Assembly: GCF_028747985.1 (NCBI RefSeq)
Contig: NZ_CP118108.1
Span: forward strand, 997,501-1,061,500
Direction of reading: 5' to 3'
DNA length: 64,000 nt
Source: Paenibacillus urinalis
Lineage (GTDB): Bacteria > Bacillota > Bacilli > Paenibacillales > Paenibacillaceae
This document shows positions 43,319-52,886 of this stretch, piece after piece. The position numbers were made by a program, and so were the translations under genes. The notes under the pieces were generated by a model. That model searched no databases. It saw only the letters and a list, made by a program, of their open reading frames with translations, and was not told the origin of the DNA. Each line of letters starts with the position of its first letter. Positions within the stretch are counted from its first letter, which is position 1.

Positions 43319-45616
43319 ATGATGATCTATAAAGATGCAGCAAGGTCGGTGACAGAGCGTACGGAAGATCTGCTGAAGCAAATGACGATGGAAGAGAAGA
43401 TCGGACAGTTGGTGCAGCCGTTCGGCTGGAAAGTGTACGAGAACGCAGAAGGTCAGATTAATTTAACAGAGGAATTTCGAACACAGGTGCAAAAAGGCGG
43501 TATTGGCTCTCTCTATGGTGTTCTCAGGGCAGACCCGTGGACAGAGGTAACGATAGAGAACGGACTATCACCTGAGCTGGGGGCAGAAGCGGTCAATGAA
43601 ATTCAGCGTTATGCGATCCAGCACTCGCGGCTCGGCATTCCGATCTTGTTCGGAGAGGAATGCTCTCATGGTCATATGGCCATTGGTGCGACTGTATTTC
43701 CCGTCCCCCTGTTAATCGGCAGCACATGGAATACCGAGCTGTACAGCGAAATGTGCCGTGCTGTTGCCCTGGAGACGAGAAGTCAGGGCGGAGCGGTGAC
43801 GTATTCGCCTGTGCTTGATGTGGTGCGTGATCCGAGATGGGGGAGAACAGAAGAATGCTTCGGTGAGGACCCCTATCTGATTGGTGAATTTGCTGTGGCC
43901 TCCGTGAAAGGACTACAAGGCGATTCACTCGAGCAACAGAACAGTGTTGCTGCTACGCTGAAGCATTTTGCCGGGTATGGCAGCTCAGAAGGCGGAAGAA
44001 ATGCCGGTCCTGCTCATATGGGAATGCGCGAGCTGCGAGAGGTCGATTTGTATCCGTTTCGCCGGGCAGTCGAAGCAGGAGCCGCTTCTATTATGCCGGC
44101 TTACAATGAAATTGATGGTACACCGTGCACGTCGAATAAAGAACTGCTGGAGGACATTCTTCGCACAGAGTGGGGCTTCGACGGTATGGTCATTACTGAC
44201 TGTGGTGCGATCAACATGCTGGCCTGGGGTCATGATACCGCGGAGGATGGACTGTCTGCCGCAGTTCAAGCGATCACAGCCGGTATTGATATGGAGATGT
44301 CCGGTGAGATGTTTGCGAAGTATTTGGGAGAAGCCGTAGAGACAGGAAGGGTAGATACAGAAGTACTGGATCGTGCGGTGCGGCGGGTACTGACGCTGAA
44401 ATTCAGACTGGGTCTGTTCGATCATCCATATTGCGACCCTAAGAAGGCCAGGGAGGTCATCGGCAGCTTAGAGCATAAGCAGCTGGCAAGACAGGTGGCA
44501 GCCGAAGGAATTATTATGCTCAAAAATAAGGGCCAGACCCTGCCGCTCTCAAGGACGAACGGTGTAATCGCCGTCATCGGGCCCAATGCGGATCAAGCCT
44601 ATAATCAGCTCGGTGATTATACTTCTCCACAGCCGGATGGGGCTGTAACGACAGTGCTGGACGGAATCAAGGCCAAGCTTGCTGATCATCCCGAGCGGGT
44701 CTTGTATGCGCCGGGCTGCCGAATTCAAGGAGACAGCCGTGAAGGCTTCGAGGCGGCTCTTGCCTGTGCGGCCCAGGCAGATACAGTTGTGCTTGTGCTT
44801 GGCGGGTCGAGCGCAAGAGATTTTGGAGAAGGGACCATTGATCTTCGGACCGGCGCTTCTGTCGTTACAGATACATGGAATGATATGGACTGTGGAGAAG
44901 GAATTGACCGGATGACCTTGACTTTATCGGGTGTACAGCTGCAGCTGGCGCAGGAGATTCATAAGCTGGGCAAGAAGCTGATCGTTATTTATATTAATGG
45001 CCGTCCGATAACAGAGCCCTGGCTTGATGAACATGCGGATGCCATTCTCGAAGCCTGGTACCCTGGACAGGAGGGAGGTCATGCTGCAGCCGGTATATTA
45101 TTTGGTGATGTTAATCCATCAGGAAGGCTGACGGTTTCGATACCGAAGCATGTCGGTCAGCTGCCCGTACATTACCGGGGCAAGCGCTCACGCGGGAGAA
45201 GATATTTGGAGGAGGACAGTAAGCCGAAGTATCCCTTCGGTTACGGACTCAGCTACACCTCGTTTACATATAGCGATCTTCGTTTGTCTGCTTCCGAGAT
45301 GTATATAGATAATACGGTCGAAGCCGAAGTCATTGTAAAGAATACAGGAGATTGCCGAGGGGCAGAAGTTATTCAGCTGTATATTTCGGATGCAGCAAGT
45401 CTGTATACAAGACCGGAGCTTGAGCTGAAAGGGTTCCGCAAGATAGAGCTTGAACCGGGTGAGGAGAGACGCATAACGTTCGCTATTGGACGCCGAGAAC
45501 TGGAGTATGTTGGAGCAGATCATAAACTGGATGTTGAGCCAGGACTTTTTCACATCAGGATTGGCAGACATGTAAATGACACGCTGAGCACAGAACTTAC
45601 TGTACTGGAGGGTTAA
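43319..45616 (+). CDS. GH3 family beta-glycosidase
   Basis: A 765-residue enzyme of family 3 (beta-glucosidase, beta-xylosidase or beta-N-acetylglucosaminidase types). The N-terminal barrel shows the substrate-binding GEECSHGHMAIGATVFP and GGRNAGPAHMGMRELREVDL, and the nucleophile Asp294 in MVITDCGAINMLAWG. The second domain (about 380-600) has VLVLGGSSARDFGEG and the C-terminus is a fibronectin-like domain (GCRGAEVIQLY-type, KGFRKIELEPGE). The lack of a KH(F/I)PG-D/H dyad typical of N-acetylglucosaminidases makes beta-glucosidase/xylosidase-type activity more likely. No signal peptide, so cytosolic. ATG 43319 or 43322 follows GAGGAGATGAG. It is 5 bp before the GH38 gene. Confidence 0.93.
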   Translation: MMIYKDAARSVTERTEDLLKQMTMEEKIGQLVQPFGWKVYENAEGQINLTEEFRTQVQKGGIGSLYGVLRADPWTEVTIENGLSPELGAEAVNEIQRYAIQHSRLGIPILFGEECSHGHMAIGATVFPVPLLIGSTWNTELYSEMCRAVALETRSQGGAVTYSPVLDVVRDPRWGRTEECFGEDPYLIGEFAVASVKGLQGDSLEQQNSVAATLKHFAGYGSSEGGRNAGPAHMGMRELREVDLYPFRRAVEAGAASIMPAYNEIDGTPCTSNKELLEDILRTEWGFDGMVITDCGAINMLAWGHDTAEDGLSAAVQAITAGIDMEMSGEMFAKYLGEAVETGRVDTEVLDRAVRRVLTLKFRLGLFDHPYCDPKKAREVIGSLEHKQLARQVAAEGIIMLKNKGQTLPLSRTNGVIAVIGPNADQAYNQLGDYTSPQPDGAVTTVLDGIKAKLADHPERVLYAPGCRIQGDSREGFEAALACAAQADTVVLVLGGSSARDFGEGTIDLRTGASVVTDTWNDMDCGEGIDRMTLTLSGVQLQLAQEIHKLGKKLIVIYINGRPITEPWLDEHADAILEAWYPGQEGGHAAAGILFGDVNPSGRLTVSIPKHVGQLPVHYRGKRSRGRRYLEEDSKPKYPFGYGLSYTSFTYSDLRLSASEMYIDNTVEAEVIVKNTGDCRGAEVIQLYISDAASLYTRPELELKGFRKIELEPGEERRITFAIGRRELEYVGADHKLDVEPGLFHIRIGRHVNDTLSTELTVLEG

Positions 45617-45621
45617 GCGAA

Positions 45622-48600
45622 ATGCAGCGAATTCAAAGAATGATTCGGGAACTATCAGAGAGACAGTGGCTGGAGAGTACTGAGATTAACGATTGGAAGA
45701 TGACGAGCACAACGTATCACATGCCTGGGGAATATGATGAGGAGACCTCCCTTCCAGAGGGGACAGCACTTACGCAGTTTCCCGGTCAGCACGGAATCAC
45801 CTATTTCTTCAGAAAAGAGCTGGATTGGCCTGAGACTTGGGGGAAGGAAGGGATCGGCCTTGTGTTTAACGCCGGGAGCGGGGAAGGACTACTGAGAGTC
45901 AATGGGGCTTCTTATCAGGGCTTGGATCGGAACCATACCTATGTGACACTTGACCCGGCATATGCCGAGAAGAATTCAAAGCTGGAATTAACGATTGAGC
46001 TCTATGACCCGATCCCAGAGCCAATTGACCCGCTGAACCATCAGGCGAACAGGCCTGCACCGATCTCCAGCATAACGAGCCTGTTAGTTAAGGTGAATCG
46101 TCCAGTTCAGAGCTTAATGTATACCCTTCGAACACTGCTGGGCACGGCGCAGCAGCTGGCAGAGAGTGATATGCGGAGAGTCAGACTACGTGAAGCGATG
46201 TTCCGGACGATGGATGGTTATCTCGGAATGAGTGAAGCTGACATTCGTGAAGGAAGCCGGATAAGGGAGCTGGAGGAGCAGCTCATTGCTCTAGTGAAGC
46301 AGATCGGTGGAAGTGCGGAAGGGATAGAGCATATGGTCGGTCAGTCACACATTGATATTGCCTGGCTCTGGCCGGTCAGGGAAACGGTACGTAAGACGAG
46401 CCGAACCTTCTCCACCGTGGATCGATTGATGGATGAGTATCCTGAGTACCAATTCGCACAGAGTCAGCCGATCCTGTATCAATTCCTGAAAGAGCATGAC
46501 CCTGAACTATATGAACGGGTCAAACGGCGCATTAAAGAAGGCCGCTGGGAGCTGGTCGGGGGGATGTGGGTGGAACCGGATCTGAATATTCCGAGTGGTG
46601 AGTCGCTGATGCGGCAGATGCTCTATGGACAGCGATTCTATGAACAAGAATTCGGACGTACTTCGGAGATCGAGTGGCTCCCTGATACGTTTGGTTATTG
46701 TGCCTCCTTGCCCCAGATTCTGAAGCATGGCGGTATTCATTATTTCATGACGACCAAGCTGAACTGGAATGACACCAATGTATTTCCGTTTGATCTGTTT
46801 CAATGGGTCGGTATTGATGGTACACCGATGCTCTCTTATCTCAATCATGGACTGAACGAGGATACATCGCCGAAGGATATACAAGAGCACTGGGAGTCTT
46901 ATCGGCAGCGTGCTGTTCATCCACAGCAGATGCTGCTCTATGGACATGGAGACGGCGGAGGCGGGGTAACCCGGGAGATGCTGGAATACATGGACCGCAG
47001 TGAGCTGCTCGTTGGCCAGCCGGAGGTTCGGTACAGCACCGCAGCAGCATTCTTCCAGACGACAGAAGAAGTCCGGCGCCGGCTTTCCAAATGGCATGGC
47101 GATCTATATCTGGAGCTGCACCGAGGTACCTATACGACACATGCCAGGAATAAACGGGCTAACCGAAAGGCTGAAGTTCTGTATAGAGAGGCTGAAGTAT
47201 GGCACAGCCTGAGTAAGCTGGCAGCGGGAGGGGATAAGGATGGGTATGTGGAATCCGTCAATTTAGAGCAAGGGTGGAAGCTGATTCTGCTGAATCAATT
47301 CCATGATATCATCCCTGGCTCTGCCATTACGGAAACTTACGATACCTCTTCTGAGGAGTATGAGCAGATTTTTAACATCGGCTCGGAAGTCTTAGCTGAA
47401 CGTCTGCAGCAAATCGCAGAGCACGTTTCCCTTGATGGAGATGGAATTCCCTATGTCGTATGTAACAGTCTTGGATGGGCCAGAGATGCGATCGTGGACA
47501 TTGATGTACATGGTGCAAATATGATTCCTTATGATGAGACGGGTCAGGTTCTGCAATATGAACGGAATGAGCAGCCGGATAGCGAGCAGGATGATCAGCC
47601 GGATAGCGAGCAAGAGCAGGATAAGCAGCAGAAGGAGCAGGGACAACCAGCTTCGCGTCTACATGTGCTTGTGAAGGATATTCCAGCCTTTGGTTATCGA
47701 ACCATTTGGTTAAAAGAGAAGGAAATCGTGAACGGGAGCGACCTTGCTCAGGAACAGGCATCGTCTCCACCCGCAGAATTCCCTGATCAGTGGGAAACGA
47801 CCTATTATTCCGTGACATTTGGAGCAAATGGAGAAATAACAAGTCTATGGGATAAGGAAGCCGCACGTGAAATTGTAAGGCCAGGAGAGCAGATCAACCG
47901 ATTGGAGCTGTATCACGACCGGCCGACCTATTGGGATGCTTGGGATATTGATCCTCGGTATGAACAGCAGAAGGCGGATGATCCGATCCTAGTCCATCGA
48001 CAGCTGCTCAGTCATGGCAAGGTACAGGACATATTCCGGTTCACTTGGAAGCTGAGCCAGTCGACGATTTGGCAGGACGTTATTTTTTATCATCACGACA
48101 AGCGTATTGACTTCAAGACCCATGTGGAATGGAATGAAGCGCATAAGCTGCTTAAGGCTGCGTTCCCAGTGCAAGTCGTGACAAACAAGGCGGTATTCGA
48201 GATTCCTTTCGGCACCATTGAGCGTTCAGTTCATCGGAATACGAGCTGGGAACAAGCACAGTTCGAGGTGTGCGGACATCGCTTCGTTGATCTGTCAGAG
48301 CATGGATACGGCGTCAGCCTGCTGAACGACTGCAAATACGGATATGACATTCAGGAGAGCACGATTCGTTTATCTCTCTTGCGAGCTCCGAAGTGGCCGG
48401 ATCTCACAGCGGATTTGGGAGAGCATAGCTTTACTTACTCGCTATATCCGCATCAAGGAAGCTGGCAGCAGGCAGGAACCCTTCGCAAGGCAGCGGAGCT
48501 GAATACCGATATTCAGGTGAGTAAGGCACGCCCTAATTCTTCAGGAACTTTGCCAGAAGTATATTCTTTGCTTCCATTTCATAGTCAGCATGTCATTCTG

Positions 48601-48819
48601 GATACACTCAAACCGGCAGAAGACGGTACAGGCTGGATTGTCAGAATGTATGAAGCTTCTGGTGGAAGTGGACAGGCAAGTCTTAACTGGCCTGGCAAGC
48701 TGAGCAAGGTGTTTGAATCCGATGCACTGGAGAAAGAACGGAGTGTGCTGAATCATCAGGAGCGAGTCATTGATCTCAGCTTCCGGCCCTATGAAATTAA
48801 GACGATAAAAATAAAATAG
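45622..48819 (+). CDS. GH38 alpha-mannosidase
   Basis: A 1065-residue zinc-dependent retaining alpha-mannosidase. The core motifs are HIDIAWLWP (zinc ligands H243 and D245), the nucleophile D355 in WLPDTFGYCASLP, FMTTKLNWNDTN and LLYGHGDGGGG. The C-terminal beta domains follow. An unusual acidic/glutamine-rich insert at about residues 650-680 contains two 8-residue copies of QPDSEQ followed by two acidic/Gln residues, encoded by a 24-bp tandem repeat starting at 47572. The insert lies between domains and is probably a flexible loop. ATG 45622 follows AGGGTTAAGCG, 5 bp after the GH3 stop, so the two are one transcript. No signal peptide. It likely trims alpha-mannosyl linkages of imported oligosaccharides. 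Confidence 0.95.
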   Translation: MQRIQRMIRELSERQWLESTEINDWKMTSTTYHMPGEYDEETSLPEGTALTQFPGQHGITYFFRKELDWPETWGKEGIGLVFNAGSGEGLLRVNGASYQGLDRNHTYVTLDPAYAEKNSKLELTIELYDPIPEPIDPLNHQANRPAPISSITSLLVKVNRPVQSLMYTLRTLLGTAQQLAESDMRRVRLREAMFRTMDGYLGMSEADIREGSRIRELEEQLIALVKQIGGSAEGIEHMVGQSHIDIAWLWPVRETVRKTSRTFSTVDRLMDEYPEYQFAQSQPILYQFLKEHDPELYERVKRRIKEGRWELVGGMWVEPDLNIPSGESLMRQMLYGQRFYEQEFGRTSEIEWLPDTFGYCASLPQILKHGGIHYFMTTKLNWNDTNVFPFDLFQWVGIDGTPMLSYLNHGLNEDTSPKDIQEHWESYRQRAVHPQQMLLYGHGDGGGGVTREMLEYMDRSELLVGQPEVRYSTAAAFFQTTEEVRRRLSKWHGDLYLELHRGTYTTHARNKRANRKAEVLYREAEVWHSLSKLAAGGDKDGYVESVNLEQGWKLILLNQFHDIIPGSAITETYDTSSEEYEQIFNIGSEVLAERLQQIAEHVSLDGDGIPYVVCNSLGWARDAIVDIDVHGANMIPYDETGQVLQYERNEQPDSEQDDQPDSEQEQDKQQKEQGQPASRLHVLVKDIPAFGYRTIWLKEKEIVNGSDLAQEQASSPPAEFPDQWETTYYSVTFGANGEITSLWDKEAAREIVRPGEQINRLELYHDRPTYWDAWDIDPRYEQQKADDPILVHRQLLSHGKVQDIFRFTWKLSQSTIWQDVIFYHHDKRIDFKTHVEWNEAHKLLKAAFPVQVVTNKAVFEIPFGTIERSVHRNTSWEQAQFEVCGHRFVDLSEHGYGVSLLNDCKYGYDIQESTIRLSLLRAPKWPDLTADLGEHSFTYSLYPHQGSWQQAGTLRKAAELNTDIQVSKARPNSSGTLPEVYSLLPFHSQHVILDTLKPAEDGTGWIVRMYEASGGSGQASLNWPGKLSKVFESDALEKERSVLNHQERVIDLSFRPYEIKTIKIK
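47572..47612 (+). repeat. 24-bp tandem duplication inside the GH38 gene
   Basis: CAGCCGGATAGCGAGCA occurs at 47572-47588 and again at 47596-47612 with a 24-bp period, keeping the frame. Confidence 0.85.
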
Positions 48820-48829
48820 TCTTGGACAG

Positions 48830-48875
48830 TATCTTCGGTCATGTTAAGTTAATTACGGGCCGAAGATATTTTTTT
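48830..48875 (+). terminator. Terminator of the GH3-GH38 unit
   Basis: TATCTTCGG pairs with CCGAAGATA around a 21-base loop and is followed by seven T. Confidence 0.88.
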
Positions 48876-49005
48876 GTTTTTTTAAGTACGAATGTCACTT
48901 ACTTTTACACCGTAAAATCGCTTACAAATAAAATGAAGTAAAATATATGTAAAGTTAGATCAAAATAGACGGTCATTTTCTATTGGTATTTTTCCGTTTT
49001 TACAT

Positions 49006-49020
49006 ATGTATACGCTTTCT
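49006..49020 (+). promoter_or_regulatory. Candidate cre site before the glycan importer
   Basis: ATGTATACGCTTTCT fits the CcpA consensus WTGNAANCGNWNNCW with one mismatch. It lies in the A+T-rich 379-bp gap (48876-49254) that must hold the importer promoter; I cannot place -35/-10 boxes reliably. A palindrome TTGATATATCAA is at 49080-49091. Confidence 0.35.
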
Positions 49021-49254
49021 TTTGTGCGAAAATAACACATTTTTGAATTGTAAATGATTGGTCACAACCTGAAAAAACCTTGATATATCAACGCTTTTGC
49101 CATGTGCCAAAATGACATGTTTACGAAATGATGCGTTATCCACTATCGTTATCCTAAAGCTGCGCCAACAAAACTGACATAGCAGGATTTGTATTTGGAG
49201 GCTTGCCCCTGGCGCAAGACCAAGATGAGTGATGACAGAAGGAGGCGAACCTGT

Positions 49255-50214
49255 GTGCAGGAGATCAAGACGGTCAGAAGACAACAGACCATGTCGAAAC
49301 CAAAAAGCAGCAGAAAGCAATGGCAGAAGATCTGGAGAAACTGGGAGCTGTATTTGTTTATTGCACCGGCATTTTTGTATTTTCTTATATTCCATTACGG
49401 ACCGATGTACGGCATCCAGATCGCGTTCAAGAATTACAATCCGGTTCGCGGGATATTCGGCAGCCCTTGGATCGGCTTTGATCACTTTATTCGATTCTTT
49501 GATTCTTATTATTTCTGGGATTTAATGTGGAATACGCTGACGATCAGTTTATATGAGCTGGCTGTTGGCTTCCCAATCCCGATTATTCTGGCGCTGGCAT
49601 TCAATGAACTGAAGCATAAGCGCTTCAAGAAGCTCGCCCAGACCATCACTTACGCACCTCATTTCATCTCCATGGTCGTTATGGTCGGGATGATTATCTC
49701 ATTCCTTTCACCTTCAACGGGGATTCTTATTCATTTTATTGAATGGCTTGGTTTTGATGCTCCAGCCTTTCTGACAAGTCCAGCCTGGTTTAAGACGGTC
49801 TATGTACTGTCGGGAGTATGGCAGAGTGCCGGGTGGGGAACGATCATCTATCTGGCTGCATTGTCAGCTGCAGATCCCGGTCTTCATGAGGCAGCTATCA
49901 TTGATGGGGCGAACAGGCTGCAGCGCATATGGAACATTAACATTCCTGTACTGTTGCCAACGATGACCATTCTGCTCATTCTCAACATGGGAAGTCTGCT
50001 CGGTGTCGGCTTTGAGAAGATTCTCCTCATGCAGAATCCGCTGAATATGGAATCCTCGGATGTTATTTCCACCTTTGTATATCGTTCAGGTCTTGAGAAT
50101 GCGCAGTATAGTTTCTCAACGGCTGTCGGGCTGTTCAATTCTGTAATCAATGCCATTTTGCTCATTGTGGTCAATCAGATCGCTCGCAGGACAAGTGAGA
50201 ATAGTCTGTGGTAG
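49255..50214 (+). CDS. LplB-like ABC importer permease
   Basis: A 319-residue permease of the LplB/YteP class of complex-oligosaccharide importers. After a basic N-terminus the first helix region reads WRNWELYLFIAPAFLYFLIF followed by HYGPMYGIQIAFKNYNP, the hallmark of the class; the EAA loop is LHEAAIIDGANRLQRIWNINIP. The start is GTG 49255 behind AAGGAGG at 49239-49245; the frame is open from 49189 but that region is leader. It forms the channel with the next gene. No ATPase gene is linked, which is usual for this class, where a shared MsmX-type ATPase (perhaps the UgpC-type at 40084) energises transport. Confidence 0.93.
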   Translation: MQEIKTVRRQQTMSKPKSSRKQWQKIWRNWELYLFIAPAFLYFLIFHYGPMYGIQIAFKNYNPVRGIFGSPWIGFDHFIRFFDSYYFWDLMWNTLTISLYELAVGFPIPIILALAFNELKHKRFKKLAQTITYAPHFISMVVMVGMIISFLSPSTGILIHFIEWLGFDAPAFLTSPAWFKTVYVLSGVWQSAGWGTIIYLAALSAADPGLHEAAIIDGANRLQRIWNINIPVLLPTMTILLILNMGSLLGVGFEKILLMQNPLNMESSDVISTFVYRSGLENAQYSFSTAVGLFNSVINAILLIVVNQIARRTSENSLW

Positions 50215-50230
50215 AGGAGGGGGCTGGACA

Positions 50231-51139
50231 ATGCTAACCGGTATTAAAGAAACGAGACAAGACAAAATTTTTCTGGCACTAAATTATCTCTATGTCACGA
50301 TTGCATTCCTTGTTGTCGCTTATCCGCTGGTCTATATGATCAGTGCTTCGATCAGTAATCCAAAAGCCGTTGCTTCCGGAGCGATGTGGCTCTTTCCCAA
50401 AGATATTACCTTTGAGGGGTATCAGCGCGTGTTTCAGGATACACGAATCTGGTCAGGTTACGCAAACACCATTCTATATACCGTAGTCGGTACTACGGTG
50501 AATCTGATGGTCACTATACCTGCAGCTTATGCACTCAGCAGAAGAGATTTTGTAGGAAGAAACTTTTTTATGGGGATGTTCATGGTCACGATGTTCTTCG
50601 GAGGAGGCCTGGTGCCAACCTATCTGCTGATCAAGGAACTGGGCATGATCAACAGCATGTGGGCGCTGATACTTCCTTCCGCTGCGTCGGTATGGAACAT
50701 TATTGTCTCCCGCACCTTCTTCCAGGGGACGATCCCAGGCGAGCTTCATGAAGCAGCTCAAATCGACGGATGCTCAAATTTGAAGCTGTTTTTCAAGATT
50801 ATATTACCGCTCTCGATGCCAATCATTGCCGTCATGGCGCTCTTCTATGGGGTAGGACACTGGAACAGCTACTTCTCCGCCATGATCTATTTCAATGATT
50901 CAGATAAATATCCACTGCAGCTCGTGTTAAGACAGATTCTCGTTCTGCAGGAAATGTCGGCCCAAGGCTCTGGCATGATGGACAGCACATCCGCTACAGC
51001 GCTCAATAACAAAGCGGAGGTAGCAGCACTTGTCCGCTATGCCGTTATCATCGTCTCTACGCTGCCGGTCATCATTATCTATCCATTCTTGCAACGCTAT
51101 TTTGTACAGGGTGTTATGATTGGCTCCGTAAAGGGCTGA
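50231..51139 (+). CDS. LplC/YtcP-like ABC importer permease
   Basis: A 302-residue permease with six helices; VVAYPLVYMISASISNPKAV and GGLVPTYLLIKELGMINSMW are characteristic of the YtcP/LplC class, and the EAA loop is ELHEAAQIDGCSNLKLFFKI. It is the partner of the preceding permease. The longer frame from 50150 overlaps that gene; ATG 50231 behind GAGGAGGGGG is the start. The solute-binding protein gene follows 39 bp later. Confidence 0.93.
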   Translation: MLTGIKETRQDKIFLALNYLYVTIAFLVVAYPLVYMISASISNPKAVASGAMWLFPKDITFEGYQRVFQDTRIWSGYANTILYTVVGTTVNLMVTIPAAYALSRRDFVGRNFFMGMFMVTMFFGGGLVPTYLLIKELGMINSMWALILPSAASVWNIIVSRTFFQGTIPGELHEAAQIDGCSNLKLFFKIILPLSMPIIAVMALFYGVGHWNSYFSAMIYFNDSDKYPLQLVLRQILVLQEMSAQGSGMMDSTSATALNNKAEVAALVRYAVIIVSTLPVIIIYPFLQRYFVQGVMIGSVKG

Positions 51140-51178
51140 TCGTTACCATATAAACCATCAGAAAAGGGAGTTGTTGTC

Positions 51179-52801
51179 ATGAAGAGAGTTCGTAAGAAGT
51201 CAGCGGTTCTTCTCAGTTTGATCCTTTCCGCAAGCATGCTTGCCGCATGCGGAACCTCACCATCTGAATCAGGCGAGACGGCGGAGCCCGGTACCCCGGA
51301 GGAGACTGGTGTTAAGAAGGAAGGCTTTCCGATTGTGGACGAGCCGATCACGATGACCATGATGTCCCAGGATGCTGGTGTAGCGGACTGGAGCAATATG
51401 CCGGTTCTGCAGGAAGCAGAGAAGCTCACGAACATTAAGTTCGAATATCAGCTTACACCGATTGACAGCTTCGCAACGAAGAAGAACCTTGTATTTGCGA
51501 GTGGTGATCTGCCAGATGTTCTGTACGCAGCAGATCTCACACCGGCAGAGCAAGTGACTTACGGGACTCAAGGTTCTCTTATCCCGCTCGAGCCTTACAT
51601 TGATGGGGGTTATGCACCGAACATTAAGAAGTTGTTCGATGAGAATCCCGACATTCGCAAATCCTTTACAACACCTGATGGACATATATACGCCCTCCCA
51701 TTCATCGACAGTGCTGCTGTCTGGTACCGCAGTCCAATGTGGTATAACGGCAAAATGCTGGAAGCACTTGGTGTAGACAAGCTTCCGGGAACAACAGAGG
51801 AGCTGTATGAATTTCTGAAAAGAGTGAAGACAGAGGATCCGAACGGCAACGGTCAGGCTGACGAAATTCCGCTGACGTCGGTCAAGCTGGATGATCTGCG
51901 GATGTACTTCCTAGGCTTCTGGGGCATGTATGATCCGGTCGTTTATGTAGATAAGCAGGATCAAGTTTTTTATAGTCCGATGCAGGAAGGCTACAAGGGT
52001 TATTTGGAATTCATGAACCGCCTATGGGAAGAGGAACTGCTGGATCATGAGACCTTCTCTCAGACGCCTGAGCAGAAGAAAGCCAAAGGAGAAAATAATC
52101 AGATTGCGGTCTTTAATGATTACTACTCCTACTTCACCCTGGGCGGAGATCCGAATGACGCGATGAATAATCCGCTGATGACTCCGGTTGCGAGCGAGAT
52201 TGAGGGCTCTCCAGTCTATGGAATGCATCCAGGACTGTCTGCTAACGGAACCTTTGCGATTACGAGTGTGAATGAGCATCCGGAAGCGACTATGCGCTGG
52301 ATTGACTACCTGTATACGATTGAAGGGCAGACCTTGTTCAACCAAGGCCCTGAAGGAACACTGTGGAAGTATACCAATAAGGATACGTATGAAAAAGAGT
52401 GGCTTCCTGTTCCAGGCGGTGGAGATCGCGAGGAGTACAGAGGGACGATTACGCCAAACTTTGGCATGCTGACTCCTGGATATAACACTCCTGAGCTGAC
52501 CAATGGCCTTAGAACAGATTTTGATGATTGGATTGCCAAGGAGAATGAGGAGAAGCTCGTACCAATCGGTAAAGCACCTTTTCCGAATGCTTACTTGACG
52601 AATGAGCAGCAGGATGAAGCCTCAGCACTTCTCTCCGACCTCAACACGTATGTAACACAAATGGAAGCAAAGTTTGTAACCGGGGAAGAGCCTATGTCCA
52701 ATTGGGACAGCTACGTGGAGCAGGTGAAGAAGATGGGCGGGGAGCGCATCCAGGAGATTTATCAGGAAGTATACGATACATGGAATGCTGCAGGACAATA
52801 A
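51179..52801 (+). CDS. Oligosaccharide-binding lipoprotein (LplA-like)
   Basis: A 540-residue solute-binding protein with signal peptide and lipobox LAAC (C24), followed by a linker with S, G, E and P. The body (TMMSQDAGVADWSNMPVLQE, FASGDLPDVLYAADLT, LDDLRMYFLGFWGMYD, TMRWIDYLYTIEGQTLFNQG) is that of the large binding proteins paired with LplB/LplC permeases. The ligand should be a complex oligosaccharide; the neighbouring enzymes suggest a mannose- and fucose-containing glycan. ATG 51179 follows AAAAGGGAG. Its terminator is shared with the convergent AraC gene. Confidence 0.92.
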   Translation: MKRVRKKSAVLLSLILSASMLAACGTSPSESGETAEPGTPEETGVKKEGFPIVDEPITMTMMSQDAGVADWSNMPVLQEAEKLTNIKFEYQLTPIDSFATKKNLVFASGDLPDVLYAADLTPAEQVTYGTQGSLIPLEPYIDGGYAPNIKKLFDENPDIRKSFTTPDGHIYALPFIDSAAVWYRSPMWYNGKMLEALGVDKLPGTTEELYEFLKRVKTEDPNGNGQADEIPLTSVKLDDLRMYFLGFWGMYDPVVYVDKQDQVFYSPMQEGYKGYLEFMNRLWEEELLDHETFSQTPEQKKAKGENNQIAVFNDYYSYFTLGGDPNDAMNNPLMTPVASEIEGSPVYGMHPGLSANGTFAITSVNEHPEATMRWIDYLYTIEGQTLFNQGPEGTLWKYTNKDTYEKEWLPVPGGGDREEYRGTITPNFGMLTPGYNTPELTNGLRTDFDDWIAKENEEKLVPIGKAPFPNAYLTNEQQDEASALLSDLNTYVTQMEAKFVTGEEPMSNWDSYVEQVKKMGGERIQEIYQEVYDTWNAAGQ

Positions 52802-52834
52802 AACCGATTCTCTTGCTCTAGTGTGAAAAAAGAA

Positions 52835-52886
52835 GAAAGCCAGCATCCTCTACGAAAGACCGTAGTTTACGGATGTTGGCTTTTTT
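52835..52886. terminator. Bidirectional terminator
   Basis: AAAGCCAGCATCC pairs with GGATGTTGGCTTT, with an inner CTACG/CGTAG stem; six T follow on plus and CTTCTTTTTT on minus. It includes the last codons of the minus-strand AraC gene. Confidence 0.9.
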
